Shown: positions 59,725 through 64,000 of the stretch, piece after piece
Layout: every line of letters begins with the position of its first letter
Position numbering within the stretch: the stretch's first letter is position 1
The notes under the pieces: model-generated
Database searches by the model: none
What the model was told of the DNA's origin: nothing
The model's input: only the letters and a program-made list of their open reading frames with translations
Origin: ZYF759 sp046297455
GTDB lineage: Bacteria; Pseudomonadota; Alphaproteobacteria; Rhizobiales; Rhizobiaceae
Direction: 5' to 3'
Assembly: GCA_046297455.1 (NCBI GenBank)
Contig: JBKBIT010000001.1
Location: 168,563-232,562, forward strand
Length of the DNA: 64,000 nt
Made by a program: the position numbers and the translations under genes

Positions 59725-61179
59725 ATGTATCTCGGGCTCGATCTGGGCACGTCGGGCGTGAAAGCGCTGCTCATCGATGTCGACCAGCGCGTGATCGGTG
59801 CGGCGACGGGCCATCTCGACGTCTCGCGCCCTTCACCCGGCTGGTCGGAGCAGGATCCGGCCGACTGGATCGGGGCGACCGAGCAGGCGCTCGACGCGCT
59901 GAAGCGCGCGCACGGCGCGGAACTCGCCGCCGTCCGCGGCATCGGCCTGTCCGGCCAGATGCACGGCGCGACCCTCCTGGACGCGTCGGACAAGGTGCTG
60001 CGCCCCTGCATCCTTTGGAACGATACCCGCAGCCATGTCGAGGCCGCAGCGCTCGACGCCGATCCGCGCTTTCGTGCGCTTACCGGCAATATCGTCTTTC
60101 CGGGCTTCACCGCGCCCAAGCTCGCCTGGGTGAGAAACAACGAGCCCGAGATCTTCGCTGCCGTCGCCAAGGTCCTGCTGCCGAAGGATTATCTGCGTCT
60201 CTGGCTGACCGGTGAGCACATCTCCGAAATGTCGGATTCGGCCGGCACTTCCTGGCTCGACGTGGAGAAGCGTGCCTGGTCGGCCGAGCTCCTGGCCGCG
60301 ACCGATCTTGACGAGAGCCACATGCCGCGCCTGGTCGAAGGCACCGCGCCGGGCGGCAGTCTGCGCGCCGAACTCGCTTCCCGCTGGGGCGTCTCCGGCC
60401 CGGTGATCGTGGCCGGCGGGGCAGGGGACAATGCGGCCGCGGCCTGCGGCATGGGCACCGTCGCGCCCGGGCGTGCCTTCGTCTCGCTCGGCACGTCGGG
60501 CGTGCTGTTTGCCGCCACCGAGCGCTATCTGCCCAACCCGGAAAGTGCCGTCCACACCTTCTGCCACGCGCTGCCCGGCACCTGGCACCAGATGGGCGTC
60601 ATCCTGTCGGCGACCGATTGCCTCAACTGGCTCGAGGGCGTGACCGGCACCGATGCCGCGCATCTCACCGGCGCGCTGGGCGAGGATCTGCGCGCGCCGA
60701 CCGGCGTCACCTTCCTGCCCTATCTGTCGGGCGAGCGCACGCCGCACAACGACGCCGCCATTCGCGGCGCCTTCATCGGGCTCGCCCACCAGTCCGACCG
60801 CAGCGTTCTCACCCAGGCCGTGCTCGAAGGCGTGGCCTTTGCGCTTCGCGACAATCTGGAGGCGCTGAAGGCGGCCGGCACCACGCTTCACCGCGTGACC
60901 GCCACCGGCGGCGGCTCGCGCTCGACCTACTGGCTGAAGGCCATCGCCACGGCGCTCGGCATCCCGGTCGACATTCCGGCCGACGGCGAGTTCGGGGCCG
61001 CCTTCGGCGCCGCGCGCCTCGGCCTGATCGCGGCGGAGGGCGCGGAGCCGATTTCGGTCTGCACGCCGCCGGCCACCGCCCGTTCCATCGAGCCCGACCG
61101 CGATCTCGTCGGTGCATTCGACGACGCCTACGCGCGCTACCGCGCGCTTTATCCAGCCATCAAGGGAGTTTCATCGTGA
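59725..61179 (+). CDS. xylB: Xylulokinase
   Basis: A 484-residue FGGY-family sugar kinase that phosphorylates D-xylulose to xylulose 5-phosphate. The N-terminal ATPase core starts YLGLDLGTSGVKALLIDV; the substrate site includes GLSGQMHGATLLD; ILWNDTRSHVEA and SDSAGTSWLDV follow; the C-terminal ATP-binding region has VTATGGGSRSTYWLKAIA. The ATG at 59725 has a strong GGGAGGA site. It overlaps xylA by four bases (GTGA). Confidence 0.95.
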   Translation: MYLGLDLGTSGVKALLIDVDQRVIGAATGHLDVSRPSPGWSEQDPADWIGATEQALDALKRAHGAELAAVRGIGLSGQMHGATLLDASDKVLRPCILWNDTRSHVEAAALDADPRFRALTGNIVFPGFTAPKLAWVRNNEPEIFAAVAKVLLPKDYLRLWLTGEHISEMSDSAGTSWLDVEKRAWSAELLAATDLDESHMPRLVEGTAPGGSLRAELASRWGVSGPVIVAGGAGDNAAAACGMGTVAPGRAFVSLGTSGVLFAATERYLPNPESAVHTFCHALPGTWHQMGVILSATDCLNWLEGVTGTDAAHLTGALGEDLRAPTGVTFLPYLSGERTPHNDAAIRGAFIGLAHQSDRSVLTQAVLEGVAFALRDNLEALKAAGTTLHRVTATGGGSRSTYWLKAIATALGIPVDIPADGEFGAAFGAARLGLIAAEGAEPISVCTPPATARSIEPDRDLVGAFDDAYARYRALYPAIKGVSS

Positions 61180-62489
61180 GCAAAGGCTATTTCGGCGACA
61201 TCCGCCCCGTCACCTATGAAGGACCCCAGAGCGACAACGACCTGGCCTTCCGCCACTACGATCCCGACGAGATGGTGCTGGGCAAGCGGATGGAGGACCA
61301 TCTGCGCTTTGCCGTCTGCTACTGGCACAATTTCGTCTGGCCCGGAAACGACCCCTTCGGCGGCGAGACCTTCGAGCGGCCCTGGTTCCCGGCCGACACT
61401 ATGGAGCTTGCCAAGCAGAAAGCCGACGCCGCCTTCGAGATGTTCTCGCTGCTCGGCGTGCCCTATTTCTGCTTCCACGACCACGACGTGCGCCCCGAAG
61501 GCGCAACGCTTTCCGAAAGCATCTCGCGGCTCGACGAGATCGGCGACTATTTCGCCGGCAAGATGAGCGAGACCGGCATCAAGCTTCTCTGGGGCACGGC
61601 CAACCTCTTTTCCAACCGCCGCTACATGGCGGGTGCGGCCACCAATCCCGATCCGGACGTGTTCGCCTATTCGGCGGCCACGGTAAAAGCCTGCATCGAC
61701 GTCACGAAGCGCCTCGGCGGCGAGAACTACGTGCTGTGGGGCGGCCGCGAAGGCTACGAGACGTTGCTCAACACCGACATGGGCCGCGAGCTCGACCAGA
61801 TGGGCCGCTTCCTCTCCATGGTCGTCGACTACAAGCACAAGATAGGCTTCAAGGGCACGATCCTGCTGGAGCCGAAGCCGCAGGAGCCCACAAAACACCA
61901 GTATGATTACGACGTCGCCACGGTCTATGGCTTCCTCAAGCGCTATGGGCTCGAAGACGAGGTCAAGGTCAATATCGAGCAGGGCCACGCGATTCTGGCC
62001 GGCCACTCCTTCGAGCACGAGCTGGCGCTGGCCAACGCGCTCGGCATCCTCGGCTCCATCGACATGAACCGTAACGACTACCAGTCGGGCTGGGACACCG
62101 ACCAGTTTCCCAACAACGTGCCCGAAATGGCGCTGGCCTATTACCAGATCCTGCTCGGCGGCGGCTTCACCACCGGCGGCACCAATTTCGACGCCAAGCT
62201 GCGCCGCCAGTCGCTCGACCCGGCCGATCTGCTCCTCGCCCATATCGGCGGCATGGATTGCTGCGCCCGCGGCCTGAAGGCGGCGGCAAAAATGATCGAG
62301 GACAAGGCCCTGTCGCAGCCGCTAGCCGACCGCTATGCCGGCTGGCAGGGCGCGGAAGCCCAGGCCATGCTCAAGGGCGAACGCACGCTGGAAGAGATTT
62401 CCGCCCGCGCGCTGAAGGAAGGGCTCGACCCGAAGCCGGTGTCAGGGCGCCAGGAATGGCTGGAGAATGTGGTGAACAGGTATGTGTGA
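61176..62489 (+). CDS. xylA: Xylose isomerase
   Basis: A 437-residue type II xylose isomerase converting D-xylose to D-xylulose. The active-site segments are FCFHDHDVRPEG (His, Asp), GTILLEPKPQEPTKHQYDYD (metal-binding Glu) and DMNRNDYQSGWDTDQFPNN. The GTG start overlaps the xylB stop. Together xylBA feed xylose into the pentose phosphate pathway. No XylR regulator or xylose ABC transporter is seen in this window. Confidence 0.96.
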   Translation: MSKGYFGDIRPVTYEGPQSDNDLAFRHYDPDEMVLGKRMEDHLRFAVCYWHNFVWPGNDPFGGETFERPWFPADTMELAKQKADAAFEMFSLLGVPYFCFHDHDVRPEGATLSESISRLDEIGDYFAGKMSETGIKLLWGTANLFSNRRYMAGAATNPDPDVFAYSAATVKACIDVTKRLGGENYVLWGGREGYETLLNTDMGRELDQMGRFLSMVVDYKHKIGFKGTILLEPKPQEPTKHQYDYDVATVYGFLKRYGLEDEVKVNIEQGHAILAGHSFEHELALANALGILGSIDMNRNDYQSGWDTDQFPNNVPEMALAYYQILLGGGFTTGGTNFDAKLRRQSLDPADLLLAHIGGMDCCARGLKAAAKMIEDKALSQPLADRYAGWQGAEAQAMLKGERTLEEISARALKEGLDPKPVSGRQEWLENVVNRYV

Positions 62490-62500
62490 GGGGGGGAGGG

Positions 62501-62540
62501 AAATGCGGCTTTGGGGTGGGAAAGGGGGCAGTCCGCATTT
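62501..62540 (+). terminator. Weak hairpin after xylA
   Basis: AAATGCGG (62501-62508) pairs with CCGCATTT (62533-62540) across a 24-base loop. The large loop and lack of a long T-tract make termination uncertain. The 62490-62673 gap contains no gene I can support. Confidence 0.25.
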
Positions 62541-62673
62541 CGCAGCGCGGCCTCAGTAGCGGACGTCACATTCTATTGCTGGGACGGGCCGTCTTTAGAA
62601 AGTCGGTTTTTTAGGTAGCGAGGAGTGGAAGCAGAGAAATAGCTTCCAGGTGCTGACCGCCTAGTGACGTGGG

Positions 62674-63936
62674 TTAGCTCGCCTCACCATCAGCAGGGTC
62701 AAGGTTCGCTGCCGCCTCGTCCGGGTGGTCTGCGCCTTCCGTTGAATCTTCGCCGGTATTGAAATCATCACCCGCGCCGTCGCGTCCTTGCTTAATGGAC
62801 AGCTTGATGCTGGCTACGATCCGAAGTGTTTCGTCGTCTCCCTGTCGTCCGATCTGTTGGAGGCGGGTGATCACGTCACTCCACGGCACGAAGATTTCGA
62901 CGGTGTCACGTCGCAATGGATAGTACACTCGATCACTCGCCGCCCAGCTCCGCATTTGAAGAAGGAATTTTAGAAAGTCGGCATCCGTCGCGATTTTCTG
63001 CGTGACCCAGGCTTTCACAGTGTCCACCCCCGACATGTCTCGCCATCCAAAAATGAAAGCACCGAAGTCTTTGAAATCCAAGAAGTCGTCTGTGGCCGCC
63101 GCCAGCCGTGCTTCGAGCGTAGCCTGTCCTTGATCCATTACGGTCTCGGTATGGACACGCTGGTCGGCGGGCTTTGGTCGGTCTCCCATGCGGCCATGGT
63201 CATGGAGTTGCTGGCGGTAATAGCGGCCCACGAGCCATGCAAGATCGCCTTGCCGGAAGATCTCGCTGGTGACTTTACTGGCACGAGCAGCATCAAGCCT
63301 TTTGATCTTCATAAGAATCACATCGACCGCCCACTGAATCTTTGTAGAAAGTGAGACGGCCAGAGGCTCTATCCGCTCATGCTTGCGAATGGCGTGTCCG
63401 GCGCTGATTGCAAGTGCGGTGGCTAGCCCGGCCAGTTGGTCGATTGAGTAGGTTCGAAGTTCTACGTCATCGAGCCTTATGAGCAGGTGCTCAATCCAGC
63501 TTTGCCCGTAATGCCGTTCGTTCTCAATGTATCCGTCGAGGATCTTGGTAGTGGCCGATACATCCTGCCCAGCCGCTTCTCGAAGAGATCGCATTTCCGC
63601 TTCTGGGATTATGGCCTTCGGAGCACTGAGGGCAAAGTAGAACCGAGAATGCAAAGGGCTGCCGAGCCGTCGCGCAGAGATTGACTGTTCGATGTCTCTG
63701 TCACTCACCGATTTAAAGACGCGGTCGACACTCTTGTCAGCCTTCACAAGGCCGGGCACGAAACTCAGCAGCGACCAAATCGAGTTCGGGGACTCCACGT
63801 CGTCGTCGGGCATCAATTCCAATAGCCGATCGCCGAGCCTTGCCCGTGCTGATTTGTCGAGGCGAGCGTCGCCAGATACGTAAGCGCTACGGCTTGGCCC
63901 TATGCGGCGAGGCTTGACGGCTGGTTGAAGCGCCAT
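62674..63936 (-). CDS. KAP-type P-loop NTPase-like protein, N-terminus cut by IS66
   Basis: The frame encodes 420 residues. The sequence resembles the C-terminal part of KAP-family NTPases: HSRFYFALSAPKAIIPEAEM, YSIDQLAGLATALAISAGHAI, then helical sequence and a polar Asp/Glu-rich tail. No Walker motifs occur, although KAP proteins carry them N-terminally. The first 19 residues (to 63880) are translated from the end of an IS66 element. The IS therefore truncates the gene, and this frame is a chimera. Whether it is expressed is unknown; family assignment moderate. Confidence 0.5.
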   Translation of the reverse strand: MALQPAVKPRRIGPSRSAYVSGDARLDKSARARLGDRLLELMPDDDVESPNSIWSLLSFVPGLVKADKSVDRVFKSVSDRDIEQSISARRLGSPLHSRFYFALSAPKAIIPEAEMRSLREAAGQDVSATTKILDGYIENERHYGQSWIEHLLIRLDDVELRTYSIDQLAGLATALAISAGHAIRKHERIEPLAVSLSTKIQWAVDVILMKIKRLDAARASKVTSEIFRQGDLAWLVGRYYRQQLHDHGRMGDRPKPADQRVHTETVMDQGQATLEARLAAATDDFLDFKDFGAFIFGWRDMSGVDTVKAWVTQKIATDADFLKFLLQMRSWAASDRVYYPLRRDTVEIFVPWSDVITRLQQIGRQGDDETLRIVASIKLSIKQGRDGAGDDFNTGEDSTEGADHPDEAAANLDPADGEAS

Positions 63937-64000
63937 GGCATGAGGTCTTCGATGCCGCTTTGCGGGTGGCCGTCGAGGATGGCGGACAGGGTATTGGCGA
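63880..64000 (-). mobile_element. IS66-family element, one end (runs off the window)
   Basis: The end begins GTAAGCG at 63880-63886, the IS66-family terminal-repeat start. The rest of the element continues beyond 64000. The opposite end and the 8-bp target duplication are not visible. Confidence 0.65.
63900..64000 (-). CDS. IS66-family transposase TnpC, C-terminal end (partial)
   Basis: On the minus strand the frame reads ANTLSAILDGHPQSGIEDLM then PWRFNQPSSLAA and the stop at 63900-63902. The tail is characteristic of IS66 TnpC proteins. Only about 33 residues lie inside the window, so the 5' part is off the right edge. Confidence 0.7.
   Translation of the reverse strand, partial: ANTLSAILDGHPQSGIEDLMPWRFNQPSSLAA

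Noticed and set aside
60618..61175. N-terminal extension of xylA to 60618
   Set aside because: It lies within xylB in another frame; the GTG at 61176 matches the conserved XylA start.
1..64000. CRISPR arrays and rRNA genes
   Set aside because: No regularly spaced direct repeats of CRISPR type and no rRNA-like sequence were seen.

Overview
The window looks like a chromosome segment of an alphaproteobacterium of the order Hyphomicrobiales, probably a Mesorhizobium/Aminobacter/Phyllobacteriaceae-type bacterium. Supporting signs are the high GC content, a CtrA-type TTAA-N7-TTAA site in front of minCDE, HWE/HisKA_2 kinases, EcfG-type promoters (GGAAC-N16/17-GTT), a NodS-family methyltransferase, and a DUF6074-like protein. 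No rRNA or CRISPR array was seen. There is one tRNA gene, tRNA-Met(CAT), at 54535-54611 on the minus strand.

Left chromosomal part (1-19.4 kb). A GntR/FCD regulator is followed by a divergent TetR gene and a self-sufficient CYP102-type P450-reductase fusion. Next come a flavin reductase, an iron superoxide dismutase, and a SufR-like Fe-S regulator overlapping a group III truncated hemoglobin. An IS3 remnant precedes minCDE. An eight-gene minus-strand operon (18131 down to 10337) encodes a polyamine-type ABC transporter, a class III aminotransferase, a beta-keto acid cleavage enzyme, a GNAT acetyltransferase and an acetylpolyamine-amidohydrolase-like deacetylase. A divergent LysR gene faces it.

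Accessory part (19.46-54.55 kb). Three direct copies of the 14-bp sequence TGGTAGCGGAGGAG lie at 19457, 29965 and 54535. The last is the 3' end of tRNA-Met. I read this as two tandem islands, 10.5 and 24.6 kb, integrated at the tRNA. A decayed tyrosine-integrase gene lies next to the tRNA, and a decayed recombinase C-terminus runs into the first repeat. Island A carries transglutaminase-like genes, an HWE kinase, a Crp/Fnr regulator, a fatty acid desaturase, a slipin and an AI-2E-family permease. Island B carries DUF421/DUF2254 membrane proteins, an ion channel, a CheB-CheR-PAS-HWE hybrid kinase with a response regulator, a second CheB, a PRC-barrel protein, two PHB-depolymerase-type esterases, envelope-stress proteins and microproteins. 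Six EcfG-like promoters lie upstream of island B genes, which suggests that the island is wired to the general stress response. Island B ends with a tightly overlapping GT2 / acyl-CoA-dehydrogenase-like / PIG-L deacetylase / NodS-like methyltransferase operon whose logic resembles nodC-nodB-nodS and whose product is unknown.

Right chromosomal part (54.6-64 kb). This holds a BrkB-family membrane protein, an SHMT-like PLP enzyme with a small DUF6074-like gene, a membrane protein, a TPR protein, and a xylB-xylA operon. The window closes with a KAP-NTPase-like gene whose 5' end is cut by an IS66-family element that runs off the window edge.
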